Shown: positions 12,085 to 23,640 of the stretch, in pieces
Numbering within the stretch: the first letter of the stretch is position 1
Layout of the letters: each line of letters starts with the position of its first letter
Origin: Lampris incognitus
Taxonomy: Eukaryota; Chordata; Actinopteri; Lampriformes; Lampridae
Length of the DNA stretch: 64,000 nt
Assembly: GCF_029633865.1 (NCBI RefSeq)
Contig: NC_079223.1
Coordinates: 4,307,021-4,371,020 of the forward strand
Reading direction: 5' to 3'
Made by a program: the position numbers and the translations under genes
Notes under the pieces: model-generated
What the model saw: the letters and a program-made list of their open reading frames with translations, nothing else
Told to the model about the DNA's origin: nothing
Database searches by the model: none

Positions 12085-12531
12085 GTATCGCGTCGGTGAC
12101 GAGGGGAGGTGCAGAAGAGACGCCAGAACTGAGCGTTGCCTCCTTCTGCGCCCCATCCACATGCGCTACGGTGTTGCTGAGACCCGTCTGAACCCGTTAC
12201 AAAGGCCTGGTTGTAGGTTTCACCTTCTTTTTGTGAATCTAGTCTACAAAAGCTGTCAACACAAAAACTGCTTTGCGCCGGCTGATCCATTGTTTTAAGA
12301 GAGAATGGCGGCGCCCCCCCCCCGGCGCCCCGCCCCCCCAGCCTCACGGCATCGCTACCTCGGCTGGTCCCGACTGCTTAGATTTAACGCTTTGCCGCAG
12401 CACTCAAAGTTCAAAGCTGTTCGAACTCCGAACCTGGTTCGCCGCTGGCCTTTCAAAGCAGGTCCAATCGGATTACAGCTCTGTGATGACGTATTAGTTA
12501 ACAGCGGCTCGGGCTCGAACATGGAAGGGGA

Positions 12532-12700
12532 GCGCGCCCGGGTAGTGTAGCGGTCTAGTCCGTTGCCTACCAACACGGGAGTCGGCGGTTCGAATCCGCG
12601 TGTTGCCTCCGGCTTGGTCGGGCGTCCCTACAGGCACAGTTGGCCGTGTCTGCGGGTGGGAAGCCGCATGTGAAGAGTAGGGTAATTGGCAAAGTACAAT
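12532..12700 (+). mobile_element. Internally deleted SINE (family A)
   Basis: The tRNA head (gtagtgtagcggtctagtcc, B-box ggttcgaatcc) is well kept and runs to cgggtgggaagccgcatgtg. It then jumps directly to the 3' end gggtaattggcaaagtacaa, so about 250 bp of the body is missing. The 3' end forms one arm of a palindrome with the next bases. Confidence 0.85.
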
Positions 12701-12722
12701 TTGTGATTGTACTTTGCCAATT
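12684..12722. repeat. Perfect 17-bp inverted repeat
   Basis: The arms aattggcaaagtacaat (12684-12700) and attgtactttgccaatt (12706-12722) are perfect complements separated by ttgtg. The left arm is the SINE 3' end, so the right arm is a fold-back copy of it. Confidence 0.95.
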
Positions 12723-12825
12723 GCTGTATAAATATGCAAACACAAACAAACATGTCAAAAACAACATGTTGTAACGAATTCGGGGGACAACGCAATGCAA
12801 CCACAGGAACAACCGCGGCCGAGAA

Positions 12826-13062
12826 GCGAACCCGTATCGCCCGCGCCGCAGGAGACCTCGCTAACCGCTCGACTAAAGGCTCAGACCCGCCAGCCAGCGG
12901 CCAGCGTGTCTACTAATCCATGCACGTTACAATGTATTGTAGCGAATTCAGGGGGCAGCCGGGACGCGAACCGGGGCGACTGCGCTGACCAGTCGACTAA
13001 AGGCTCCGACCCGTTAGCCAGCCGGCTAGCTAGCGAGTCTACTCATTCATAATCGTTACAGT
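12826..13062 (-). repeat. tRNA-like/hairpin repeats, copies 2 and 3
   Basis: Two related modules on the minus strand contain the A-box-like gtcgagcggttagcg or gtcgactggtcagcg, a B-box-like gttcgc segment, and the gctagctagc-type stem next to a gttac boundary. Each begins beside a gaattc(g/a)gggg motif. They resemble copies 1, 4 and 5 but are more diverged. Confidence 0.6.
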
Positions 13063-13319
13063 ATTGTGTAGAAATTACACACCTGACACAGAAACATAAT
13101 GAGAACTACCAACCACCCAGGGTACCCGTTACTCCCCGCGTCTGCTGAGGTGTACTGACACCGCCGGGTCTGCGGATCGCGGACCGTGCGGCTGGCTCGC
13201 TGGATTATAACCGCCTTGCCGCGCAGTAAGCGTGTGAAGCTTCCCGGCCACCTTAGACTGCGAACTGAACTTTTAACTTTAATCATCAGGTGACGTTGCC
13301 TTGCCTCTGTAACATGGTG

Positions 13320-13546
13320 TAAACTACTAATAAGACCCGTTAGCCCCTAGCTAGCGGGTCTGACCCTTTAGCCGAGCGGTTAGTGACGTCGCCTTGTGGT
13401 GCAGTACACCCCGTATCGAATCCCGCACCGGGCAAGTAAATAACCGGTTACATTGGTGGCAGCGGCGGGATCCGGAAGTGTGCAGATCCTCAGAAGTTTC
13501 TTCGGAGCGCGGGATGACAAAGCGCTTCCGGGGAGGGTGACGACTC
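13320..13546 (+). repeat. tRNA-like/hairpin repeat, copy 4 (225-bp unit)
   Basis: The unit begins aaactactaataagac, carries a stem gacccgttag/ctagcgggtc, then the A-box-like tagccgagcggttagtgacg and B-box-like gtatcgaatcccgc, then gttacattggtggcagcggc. The last motif resembles the junction after an LTR where a primer-binding site starts. A second, partial unit follows in tandem at about 13547-13684. Confidence 0.7.
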
Positions 13547-13684
13547 CAAACTACTAATAAGACACGTTAGCCCCTAGCTAGCGGGTCTGACCCTTTAGCC
13601 GAGCGGTTAGCGATGTCGCCTTATGGTGCAGTACACCCCGTATCGAATCCCGCACCGGGCAAGAAGACAACCGGTTACAATGGT
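13547..13684 (+). repeat. tRNA-like/hairpin repeat, copy 5 (partial tandem unit)
   Basis: Repeats copy 4 from aaactactaataagac through the B-box-like gtatcgaatcccgc and ends at ggttacaatgg. The two copies are nearly identical, indicating a recent tandem duplication. Confidence 0.75.
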
Positions 13685-13718
13685 TACACTTTCATTTGTA
13701 ACCAACCCCTCATATATA

Positions 13719-14097
13719 CACTTAGCACGCAAAGTAAGGAAGTGTGTGTTTGGTAGATGATGTCTTTGTTGTAACAATGCTTCTTGGCAATAAATCTTAT
13801 ACCGTTGGAAAGCCTGTTTATCTCCCTTTTAAATGGCGCCACATGTGTAAGGAACATGCATTTGTGGGATGAGCAGCAGAGCTGAGTATGTGGGTTGCGT
13901 CCATGAAACATTTGCCAAATCTTCCCTGCCAATGCCAAGCAGCTTATTTTGCTGTTGCTATTCACTCTTGTTTTGAGCTTCTGGTACCCCAGGTGCTGAC
14001 CATCAGCTGCCTGGTATAAGATTTATTGCCAAGAAGCATTGTTACAACAAAGAAATAATCTACCAAACACACATTTCCTTACTTTTTGTGCTAAGTT
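13719..14097. mobile_element. Mariner-type MITE with long terminal inverted repeats
   Basis: The left end cttagcac...agtaaggaa through ttggcaataaatcttatacc is repeated in inverted orientation at the right end, giving arms of roughly 85 bp. TA dinucleotides flank both ends (13717-13718 and 14098-14099), as expected for a Tc1/mariner target duplication. The internal part is non-coding, so it is a non-autonomous element. Confidence 0.88.
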
Positions 14098-14099
14098 TA

Positions 14100-15005
14100 T
14101 TAAACTGAACACAAGGAGCAGCCATCCCAGCTTGGAGTAGTGAGTCTGTAGGGCAGCCAACTCTTTAAACCCTCTTGAGATCCTGCAGTGTGGATGGGTG
14201 GATTTCTGATTGGTTCTTTCAGACCTACAATTTCTGTCTTCTGTTAGCATTGTCGGGAGAGATGGGGTAGTGCAGAAACATGCAACAGCACGAGGCGGAC
14301 ACAATCAATGACGGTGCGAAATGTCAGGCGCCTGCTATCTCTTTCAGCGTTCATTAGCAGGCCTCCCGAGACACTGAAGGGAGAGGAGATCCATTTCCTG
14401 CAGCTGGTCTGGGTGGTGTTTTCAGCATGTGCTCCTTTCTGGATGAGAAGGGTGGTGCTGGCTGTACTGAGTGAGCAATAGTCACAGAACATTACGCTGG
14501 AGGGAGGGAGATAAACTCACAATATGACCTCATGCTGACGCTGAAGACAAGCCTAGCAGAGAGCTCCAGACCTGCCCATCCCCACAACCATGTCAAAATA
14601 CAACATCAGGACATACAATTAGCGAGCGAGAAGCATGCAAACTGTAAATATAACAGCATTTTATGAAACTCTTTCATCAGAATATAATAATTAAAGATAT
14701 ATTATGACATCAGTGCCCGCCCACCACTGACTGGGTAATAGTACAGCATTAAACCGTGTTTGATAACCACATCCACCACAGCAAGAGAGCAAACCAAAAC
14801 ACAGGCACAGTGGTATCATTACACAGTATTAAATCATAATCCTCAAAGTTATGGTTATGGGTGGAGCACTGGCAGTTTTTGTGAGATTTTTGCTCATTTG
14901 GCCAGCTTCATCCATTCTAGATTAACCTATCTATCAGGTCAATGAAGGCCTCGGCCACAAGAACAGTACACTTAACTTTCTGGGAAATCCAAAGGCTTAG
15001 GCTTC
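14100..15005. other. dst intron, no recognisable gene
   Basis: No repeat or exon identified. Short frames only. Confidence 0.45.
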
Positions 15006-15068
15006 AACATACCCAATTTCCCCTCGGGGATGAATAAAGTATTCTGATGCTGATTCTGATTCTGATGT
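15006..15068 (+). mobile_element. Short retroelement 3' tail
   Basis: Contains caatttcccctcggggatga followed by ataaagtat and a (ttctga)n tail, a widespread fish retroposon 3' end. The rest of the element is absent. Confidence 0.65.
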
Positions 15069-15579
15069 GTGCCAACTTCATTAGCTGGTAAATATTTCTC
15101 TGGTTTCTTTTAAAAGATAAATAAAATTTAGGGGACCCCTGTATATGATGGTAGGAACTCCCAATGAATCCAGTGTTACAGTTTTAACTGTGGATGCAGA
15201 GTCACACACATGAGGTGGTGTGAAGCCTGCATGTTTCACCGGTCACAAAGCGAACACATTTTAGTGCAACCTGCAGTGGAAATTCATCGGCCAAAGACAG
15301 GGAGCTGTGTTGACAGGTTCAGAGTAATATCCGCTGGCCTAACTTTGACTGCTGCACACATAGCTTGACACACAAGAAGCAGATCACGCTGCAGCTATCC
15401 AGTGCACTGAAATAGCATTACCACTCTGGAGCCTGACTGCAGCCTCTTTCTGCTTTGAGCGGGCAAATGATTATACACCACGTCTACTTTAACACTTCAT
15501 TATCTGTCGGCCATGTTTGCTGCACCAAATAAAAAACACCCTGTGGGTTACATTTAACCCATGACGGGTTGAATCTAGC

Positions 15580-15680
15580 TCTAACAGACAGACACACAGA
15601 CAGGTGGACGGCCAGATAGCCAGAGACAGACAGGCAGACAGACAGGCAGACGGACAGATGGACAGACAGACAGGCAGATG
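15580..15680. repeat. Imperfect (GACA)n microsatellite
   Basis: Degenerate tandem cagacaga/cagacagg units with ggac and atgg interruptions. Confidence 0.85.
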
Positions 15681-15774
15681 TTTTGTGTAATTATCTTGAG
15701 CTTGATTAAGATGGTTCGGTTGGGTCTCAGTGTGGTTGTGAAAATCTAAATCTTAACAAATATAGGCTAGAAAT

Positions 15775-16183
15775 CCCTCCCCCTTTTTTCTCCCTAATTG
15801 TATCCGGCCAATCACCCCACTCTTCGCTGCTCCACCCCGTCTGTTGATCCGGGGAGGGCTGCAGACTACCACATGCCTCCTCCCATACATGTGGAGTTGC
15901 CAGCTGCTTCTTTTCACCTGACAGTGAGGAGTTTCACCAGGGGGACGTAGCGCGTGGGAGGATCATGCTATTCCCCTCCCCCCCCAAACAGGCGCCCCGA
16001 CCGACCAGAGGAGGCGCTAGTGCAGCGACCAGGACACATACCCACATCCAGCTTCCCACCCGCAGACACAGCCAACTGTGTCTTTAGGGATGCCCGACCA
16101 AGCCGGAGGTAACACGGGGATTCGAACTGACGGTCCCCGTGTTGGTAGGGAACGGAATAGACCGCTATGCCACCCAGGCGTGC
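15775..16183 (-). mobile_element. tRNA-derived SINE (family A)
   Basis: Reverse orientation: the 3' end cctaattgtatccggccaat comes first and the tRNA head (ccacccaggcgtgcc at its 5' end) last. The body is complete. A target duplication is not clear. Confidence 0.88.
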
Positions 16184-17719
16184 CTAGGAAGTCTTTTAGC
16201 TTTTCAAAAGGTTTCTGCAAGATGTGCTTTAAATGTCTGATAAAATGAAGCGTGTTACTGTTCTATATCTTTTTCTGTCTAACAGTTTTTTCATGATTCT
16301 GCATGTGCTACTTCCTGTTCCCCCCCATAATTTGTGAAAAGGTGGCTGAGGGCCTGAGAGGTGTTTACTAGAGGGTATTTTTTTTGTCTGAGACCTCCTG
16401 TTCTCAATGTAGCAGAGAGCAAAGAGTAAACTGTACTCCAAACCTCTGGACAGTTGACTACCTGTTATGAAATAATAAAAAATGATAAATAACGGTACAA
16501 CTCTCCATCTCTGTGACTGTCAGCGAGGTGACCCCTTCACTAGGCCACTGGTTACCAAACGCCATGGGGTAACAGGGTGCAAGTGAGGTGACCCACCCCT
16601 CTTGTGGCTACGGGGCACTCACACACAGCAGGGTGGGCTAGTAGACAGGGAGAGGAGTCTTCAATGGACGAGCCCTGCTGAAATGCCCATGAGCAAGGCA
16701 CAGACTGCTTCCCTGCTCCAAAGGCATTGAGGGTTGGTTATTATGAACCGGCAGCAACAACAAGATACTGGTTCACACCAGGTCAGAACCCAAACGTCGA
16801 GCGTCTGTAGAAGAAGTGCGGCTACCGGGTGTTAAACGGTCTAATTCGTTTTAACATGTTTCGCCGATGACTGCAGGCATTTCTTTTATATCCCCGCGTA
16901 ACCGCGCTTTCCAGCAGAACCCTGGATATGACTGGATATAACTGGATATAACTGGATATAACCGTCTTTTGGTTGAGTTAATATTCGTTTTGGTTGTCAT
17001 GCTGCGTGATAGCCGAGACTGCGACATACGACATTAAGAATTGTGTATGACACAAAGACTCAATGCTGCCAAGTAAAACTGGGTTTCAGTGTTTGCTGGT
17101 CGTGAGTTACTGCTCCAATAACAGAGCAAACGGTGCTTGTCAAGCGGCCTGTCCTCTGATGTACACTGCACTGCAGACAGCGCCAACGCACAACGCACCA
17201 GTGGCCAAAAGCGTAGCAAAATTAATAATCAGCTCTGCCACGCTAAGCCGTGTTTACTTGACAAAATAGCTGAAATAAATAACCCAGCTGAAATATAATA
17301 GTCGTTCTATGTTGCTGAGGCAAGTGAGACAGCAAGAAAAAGAAACTTCCAAGTAAGGCTATCCCTAAATAAAGACACTGAGCTAAATCAACAAATTCTA
17401 AACAAAAAAAAGCCAACGAAATATAGCTCATTTACATAGACTGGCCTGAAAATTAATAAAAAAAACAAAACAAAACAAAAGTGCCAAGTGATGGCCAGGC
17501 AATAATATTTGCACAAATTATGGAGCACAGTATCAATATGAGTATGACAAACTATTAGTATTGATAATGGTATCAGGGATGCATGATAAAATAAATAAAT
17601 CCTAACCAGCATTACTTTATACCTGAACCACACCGACCTGCTAAATGAGGACTGCAAGCAAAACCATATGAAGACCCATCAGGTATCACATTCACAAGGC
17701 TGACGCTATATCTTAGTAC
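16184..17719. other. dst intron, no recognisable gene
   Basis: Only a small 10-bp repeat (four copies of actggatata near 16925-16963) and A-rich runs stand out. No exon was supported. Confidence 0.5.
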
Positions 17720-18164
17720 ATCCCCCCCTCCCCCCCTTTTTTCTGCCCAATTGTACTCGGCCAATCACCCCACTCTTCCTAGCCGTCCCGGTCTCTGCTC
17801 CACCCCCTCTGCAGCCCTCCCTGGATCAGCAGACTACCACATGTCTCCTCCCACACATGTGGAGTCACCAGCCGCTTCTTTTCACCTGACAGTGAGGAGT
17901 TTCACCAGGGGGACGTAGCGCGTGGGAGGATCACGATATTCCCCCCAGTTCCCCCTCCCCCCTGAACAGGCGCCCCAAAAGACCAGAGGAGGCGCTAGTG
18001 CAGCGACCAGGACACATACCCACATCCGGCTTCCCACCCACACACACAGCCAATTGTGTCTGTAGGGACATCTGACCAAGCCAGAGATAACACAGGGATT
18101 CAAACTGGCGAACCCCACGTTGGTAGGCAACGGAATAGACCGCCATGCTACCCGGACGCCCCGG
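17720..18164 (-). mobile_element. tRNA-derived SINE (family A), full length
   Basis: Reverse orientation with complete body and head. A 9-bp target duplication, tcttagtac, lies at 17711-17719 and 18165-18173. Confidence 0.9.
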
Positions 18165-18174
18165 TCTTAGTACG

Positions 18175-19200
18175 CACATCTTTAAAGGCCTGCAGTGATT
18201 GCTTGTCAAATCCATTGATACATATCAGTAGCAAATGAAAATGTATTTCTATACTTGGCTATCCATCATGGCTAATGGTGGCCATCTTTATCTTTATTCA
18301 TGAGCCAGCGGGATCTGTACCGGCACACTGTGACACAGTAGGGATGACGGCGCAACATCAGGCAGTCACGTTTCAGGCATGAACTCAACATTTCCAATAA
18401 ATACAAAGCAAATATTAAAAAAAAGGCCAAGCAGCATCTTGGTTGCTGAGCCGGCCGGGGAGCAGTCTATGGGACATGGATACGGCCCCTCTAGAGACAA
18501 CGTGTCTTTCATCCGGCGCAGCCTCCACAGAAGGGGCCTGCTTTGTGTGTGGGCCGCTGGCCCATTTGAATGTGATGAGTGGGCTGTCGACAATGAGCGG
18601 AGGGGTTGGGCCGGGCACGGCCCAGGAGGATGGACAAAGACAGTGACTGTGCAACAAAAACAAAAAAAAAACAACAACAACACAATGCTCTCTAACGCAC
18701 CATTACCGTTGGAAATCAAGTGTTTCCAAAGGGCAGTTTTGATAACTGTCGAGTCTTTCTTCTGCATTCACTTGTGGTGACGATCCTTATCATAATTCAA
18801 ACCACAACGAGCGACACGGCGATTGCAGAGAGAACCACAACTGTCGGACCACACCCTCATGGAGGAGAAACACACACACACACACACACACACACCGCTA
18901 GACACACAGGGTCTGAATCAACAACACTGGGTTTTACATGTTGACGTCTGGGAGAAACCACTGGCTTGTATTGAAGCAAAAACAGGAATCAAAATGCTAC
19001 AACAGCTTTACGTGTTTCACATCTGACTCCTTTTTCACGGGGAATCTTTCACCCGACACGACCTGCCTAGCGTATCAGCTGGCAGGTTAGGCCTCATGGC
19101 GGCGTGCTGTTAGACTCTCTGAACGCAGGCCGAGGTGTTCACCATCATTTTAGTTGACGATTAATTGTCATACAAATAATCACGATTAACGATTTGTCTT
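18175..19200. other. dst intron with short (CA)n
   Basis: A (CA)n run lies at about 18868-18894. Overlapping 133-codon frames on both strands at 18366-18780 have no recognisable similarity and are treated as chance. Confidence 0.45.
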
Positions 19201-19207
19201 TTTTTTG

Positions 19208-19594
19208 GGGGGGGGGGGGTTCTCCCCAATTGTACTTGGCCAATTACCCCACTCTTTCGAGCGGTCCCGGTCTCTGCTCCACCCCCCTCTGCTGATCCGG
19301 GGAGGGCTGCAGACTACCACATTCACCTGACAGTGAGGAGTTTCACCAGGGGGACGTAGCGCGTGGGAGAATCACGCTATTCCCTCCCCCCCCAGCGGAC
19401 GCCATGACCGACCACAGGAGGCGCTAGTGCAGAGCCCTAGAAAGAGAGAGTTGCGTCAATGAGGGGTCAGAACGCGAGAGGGTCACGTGGTTCATGTAGC
19501 CGCCGAATAGTTCCAAACGAAGCTTGGCGGCTCATTTAAATGAACTGCTTAGCCGCGATTTCTGGTAACGACTAACCAATATGTTCAGATATAT

Positions 19595-19625
<31 letters not shown>

Positions 19626-19969
19626 TAGATAGATAGATAGATAGATAGATATAGATATATTCCAACGTGACACATATTCTATGCGCACTGTTTGGAACTA
19701 TCCGGGGCTCCCATGATCCGCCGTTGCTGTGGCCCATTGCCGTCTACGGAGTTGACGTAACGCTCTCCTTCTAGGGCTCTGCCATGACCGACCAGAGGAG
19801 GCGCTAGCGCAGCGACCAGGACACATACCCACTTGCGGCTTCCCACCCACAGACACGGCCAACTGTGCCTGTGTGGACGCCCAACCAAGCTGGAGGTAAC
19901 ACGGGGATTCGAACCTGCGATCCCCATGCAGGTAGGCAACGGAATAGACCACCACGCCACCCGGACGCC
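19208..19969 (-). mobile_element. tRNA-derived SINE (family A) split by a MITE
   Basis: The SINE 3' half occupies 19208-19428 and its tRNA head 19783-19969 (ending ccacccggacgcc). The two are separated by the inverted-repeat element at 19429-19782. A 26-bp SINE segment (catgaccgacca...cgctag) is present on both sides of the insertion. Confidence 0.85.
19429..19782. mobile_element. MITE inserted in a SINE
   Basis: Terminal inverted repeats of about 30 bp: left gcagagccctagaaagagag, right (complement) gcagagccctagaaggagag, continuing as gttgcgtcaa and gttacgtcaa. The 354-bp interior is non-coding and holds an AT-rich tatcta/gata microsatellite at 19590-19660. The superfamily is not assigned because the flanking duplication is unusually long. 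Confidence 0.8.
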
Positions 19970-20697
19970 GTAATTTGAGTAAATGTTGGTCATTTGTGCT
20001 TATCTCTGAAGCGGAAACGTCAGTAAGACTCCAAAGTCCCATACAGTCCACTGTGTTTTGGAGAAGTTAAAAGCGGACTGGGCAAAGAATATTGGCAGAG
20101 CATCAAAGTGAACCACCAATCTCACCCAGCTAAGCTGGTCACCTGTCTGGACCAGTATAATGGCTCCTTCATAGCGAGCGAGGGCTTGCCCAGCAGGCCC
20201 TGCCGGGGCATGGTGAGCCAGTGCAGCCGCTGCACCAGACCTGTTGTCTGTGCAGAAACATTCCTTCAACCCCGTCCTCACACTCGGTCCGTTTCAGTAC
20301 CGACGCAAAGCAAACGCATGTCGGGTATATTATTAACTCTCATGTGCAATTAGCACCGCATTCTTCTTGCCCAACCACCGAATAATCCTAAACCTACGTT
20401 CTTGCTTTTATTGCACCTTCATGTGTTTTGTTCTTACAATAGATTTCAGAACCAGAAGTTGCCTCGTAAGCCTCCTTCGTCACGATGAAGACGTTCCATG
20501 TCTGTTGTTTGGAGTACCCTGAAGGTACACAAGCTCATGTATCATGAACAGCGGGAAGCTTCCATCTCCACTTTTATGCTTTATTTAAGAATAACTGACA
20601 GCTGACTCATGAGAAAATGTTCTACTGACATGGCACTGTATGAGGTCAAGTGCACACTAATCATCATATTAAGCAAGCCACCACCCATGCAAACGCA

Positions 20698-20698
<1 letters not shown>
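19970..20698. other. dst intron, no recognisable gene
   Basis: No exon or repeat identified. Confidence 0.4.

Positions 20699-20750
<52 letters not shown>
20699..20750. repeat. (CA)n microsatellite
   Basis: About 25 CA repeats, preceded by cgcacgcg. Confidence 0.97.
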
Positions 20751-20752
<2 letters not shown>

Positions 20753-22255
20753 TTGTGGTGTGAAGATTTAAGCATCTGACTAATGGAACTTGCAACAAAA
20801 ACGTGAATTAAGATACTTAACAGGCATCCAGTACTATGAATGTGGTTTGCTGCCTTTTCCATGCTTTACTGTGAAACTTATGTTTCAAAAAGCAAAAAAA
20901 AAAAAAAAACACACACAAAAAAAACACACAAAAACAAACCTAACAACACAAAGAAAATCCTGTCTTCTATTCTATAACCACATCTCTGTGTTTTGTTTAT
21001 ACGTGTTTTGCATGGAAACCTCTAACACATTTGATATGAATAAGTATCTCATTGACTGTTCAAAGCGTCACATGGATATCAGCTTCAGGGCTCTCTGTGC
21101 GATCTCACCGACTGACAAAACTACCACAACAGCAACAAAACCAGTTCTGAACAACGTTCTCCCAGACTGGTCCTCAACATAACTCATCTAGGCCACGGCT
21201 GTCGTCACCGGTCGGCACACCAAGTAAGAACGGAAAGCGGTGTAAAAAAATATAGTAAGGGTTAGTATGTTTCAACCATGTACTCAAAATCCCTGAATAT
21301 CTACTGATCTATGTGCTTTTTGGCTGAATGCTGCTCACAATGATGGCAACTGGAGACAAAAATCACAAATCACAGACAAAAACATAAGTCGAACACACCC
21401 AATACACCAACGCTGGCCTTTCACCCGAAACCGTGCACATTTTTGTTTTCTGTGACATGCAAGACATGTAACGTATAACCTGGAACCTCCTTCCTCTCCA
21501 TCCTCTAGCTCTCACACAGGCTCGTACCCAGGTCAGATTACTGATTCGAGGTTGCTGCAGTCCATCAACACTGTTAACCATTTTCTTAGTTCATCCCAGA
21601 AAAACAAAGGTTGAGGAAGTCTTGCCACATGGATGTGCAACCGCTAGCACAAACAACTTGAACATTTTTCTACCATGAGGTGTCTGATCTAAACAAAGTT
21701 CATGGATAGGCTGTGGGACTGTTTCCCGTGTAATCACTAACATGCCGAACATTTAGAAATTAGAATCGGAATATTCATTCAGAGGTATTGGACTACATAT
21801 TGTGAAATGACAGTAAAATTAAGAGGTATCTAACCATCTAACGTGTACAACAAGTTGCAGTCTTTGCACCAGTAAAATATGAAGCTTCACTGCGTGTCAC
21901 AGGCCTGCAGCCTGCCTCGAGACAAGCCTTTCAGATTCCAATTGATGCTCCATCATGTGATCCCATTAGAGTCCATTCAAGGCAGTTAAGTCTTCCCACA
22001 GCTGACAGTCTCCACTGGCTGCAGCACTCAGCAGCTGAGAGAGCGTGCTAAAGTGTGCACATAACAGAGCGGGGAACAGCCTACTACACTGTACCACTTA
22101 TTTGCCATTTATTTTTCTGCTTCATGTCCGACTGTGTGGCTGCTATTTTCAGATAAACTGCAGGTCTCCTCATCCAGGACTGTATACAGACAATTTTTTT
22201 CCATATAATACCGACAGAATACATTGCTGCTGCAAGGACATAGATATAGATGTGT
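20751..22255. other. dst intron, no recognisable gene
   Basis: Poly-A near 20895-20910 and scattered short frames only. Confidence 0.45.
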
Positions 22256-22547
22256 ACTGTATGTTCCATATATGTAATTTAAAGTGCATAGATGTTCCAT
22301 ATATGTAATATAAAGTGCATAGATGTTCCATATATGTAATTTAAAGTGCATAGATGTTCCATATATGTAATATAAAGTGCATAGATGGTCCATATTTGTA
22401 ATATAAAGTGCATAGATGTTCCATATATGTAATATAAAGTGCATAGATGGTCCATATTTGTAATTTAAAGTGCATAGATGTTCCATATTTGTAATATAAA
22501 GTGCATAGATGTTCCATATATGTAATATAAAGTGCATAGATGTTCCT
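22256..22547. repeat. 31-bp minisatellite
   Basis: Nine tandem copies of a 31-bp unit made of tgcatagatgttccatat followed by atgtaatataaag. Alternating variants (ccatatatg or ccatatttg; atataaag or atttaaag) suggest unit-pair duplication. Long minus-strand frames here are by-products. Confidence 0.95.
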
Positions 22548-23195
22548 ATTTAAGGCCCAAAATAGGAAAAGCCTCATGAACTGATATTAGCTGATGATGT
22601 GGCTGCTAGTTATTTGCCTGTTAGTCAGGGGCTGTCAGGCTGGTTTGAGGACTCAAGCATGAGCCCAAGTTAGACTCCAAAAAAAAAAAAAAAAATCAGA
22701 CTCGAACACTACTGAACACCAGATAGTGAAGACGGTTCAGATCTTCCAATGAACAGCAGGAAATCATCGAGGGAAATATATATATACATATATACACAAG
22801 TGTTTGAATGTCTTCTTCTAACGAAAGGGCAATATCCACACAGACTAATCTAAATGCCCCTTCATAAGCCTGTTGGGACATTGTGGGCTACTTATTTGCC
22901 TAAAGTCGCGGATGACACATTTCAATATCTTTCTTTTCCATATCAGACAGGGCGATTTCAAACACACCATGATGTCCAGGCGGCATATAATTACACTTTC
23001 CCATCTCAGGAATAAATTAAGAGAAATAAACGCCAAGAACTGTCGGTCAGGTCTGGGTGGGAGGGAGGGTGTGGTGGTGGTGGTGGGGTCTGGGCTGTCA
23101 AGACACAGCGGGGGGGGGGGTGGGGGGGCGACCCCCTCATTGTCTAACGTCGAATCGCTGCCCGTCAGAGTCAGTGATGGCGGTTGATTCCCTAC
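22548..23195 (-). other. Proximal dst intron after the alternative first exon
   Basis: Intron sequence immediately downstream (minus strand) of the alternative exon. It includes G-rich plus-strand runs at 23066-23126, so the dst transcript is C-rich there. The next dst exon, encoding the start of the actin-binding CH domain, was not found anywhere from 1 to 23195. Confidence 0.6.
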
Positions 23196-23283
23196 CTTTG
23201 TATTTCTCCAGCACGTCCTCGTAAGCCTGGAGGTACTCCTTTTCGTCGGTGAGCATGAAGGGCGGCGGGGTGTGCTGAGCCAT
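23196..23283 (-). CDS. dst: dystonin alternative first coding exon (a1-type N-terminus)
   Basis: Dystonin is a giant spectraplakin linking actin, microtubules and intermediate filaments. This exon encodes 29 residues plus one base, beginning MAQHTPPPFM and ending with YLQAYEDVLEKYK. The C-terminal part closely matches my recollection of the human dystonin isoform 1 start (EYLQAYEDVLERYK before DERDKVQKKTF), while the first residues differ. The ATG sits in a good context (gccATGg). The exon ends at a consensus donor, AAAG|GTAGGG, in phase 1, the same phase as the a2 route exon at 24683, so both can join the same CH-domain exon. It lies downstream of the a2 exons, implying an internal promoter. 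The identification rests on remembered sequence plus exact exon structure. A second in-frame ATG lies upstream at 23487 but has no support. Confidence 0.88.
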
Positions 23284-23640
23284 GGCCGACCGGGTCTCCA
23301 CGAACCGGGCGCCCAGCAGCCGCGGAGGGAGAGCCGTATGAGGCGGTCGGACACCCAGCAGCCACGGCGCTGTTGTTCCCAGCAAGGACACGCCCCTGTG
23401 GCCCACCCTTTGCTCGCGTCCTGACCAATGAGCGACACCGGGCCCGCTCTGGCAAATTCCGCACCCCCAATAGAATGTGTTTCCCATCGATCTGCGGCGT
23501 CGCGGGTACGCGCGCCTCTCGTTCTCCTGTAACGAAACTGGAAAACCCTTTTTTCTCGCTGCTGCTGAATGATCAGGGCGGTGTTACGAACAAACTGGCG
23601 ACACGGGTTTTTACATAGCGACAAGTTAAGCTAGCATATA
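23284..23640 (-). promoter_or_regulatory. Probable CpG-rich promoter/5'UTR of the internal dst first exon
   Basis: The 350 bp upstream of the alternative ATG are GC- and CpG-rich (for example gccgaccgggtc, gaaccgggcgcc, gcgtcgcgggtacgcgcg), in contrast to the AT-rich introns around it. No TATA box is evident. The location directly 5' of an alternative first exon is the main argument. Confidence 0.5.

Noticed and set aside
1..23195. Search for the dystonin CH-domain exon (DERDKVQKKTF) on minus
   Set aside because: No sequence compatible with the complement of the FTKW codons plus splice sites was found; the exon probably lies beyond the left edge.
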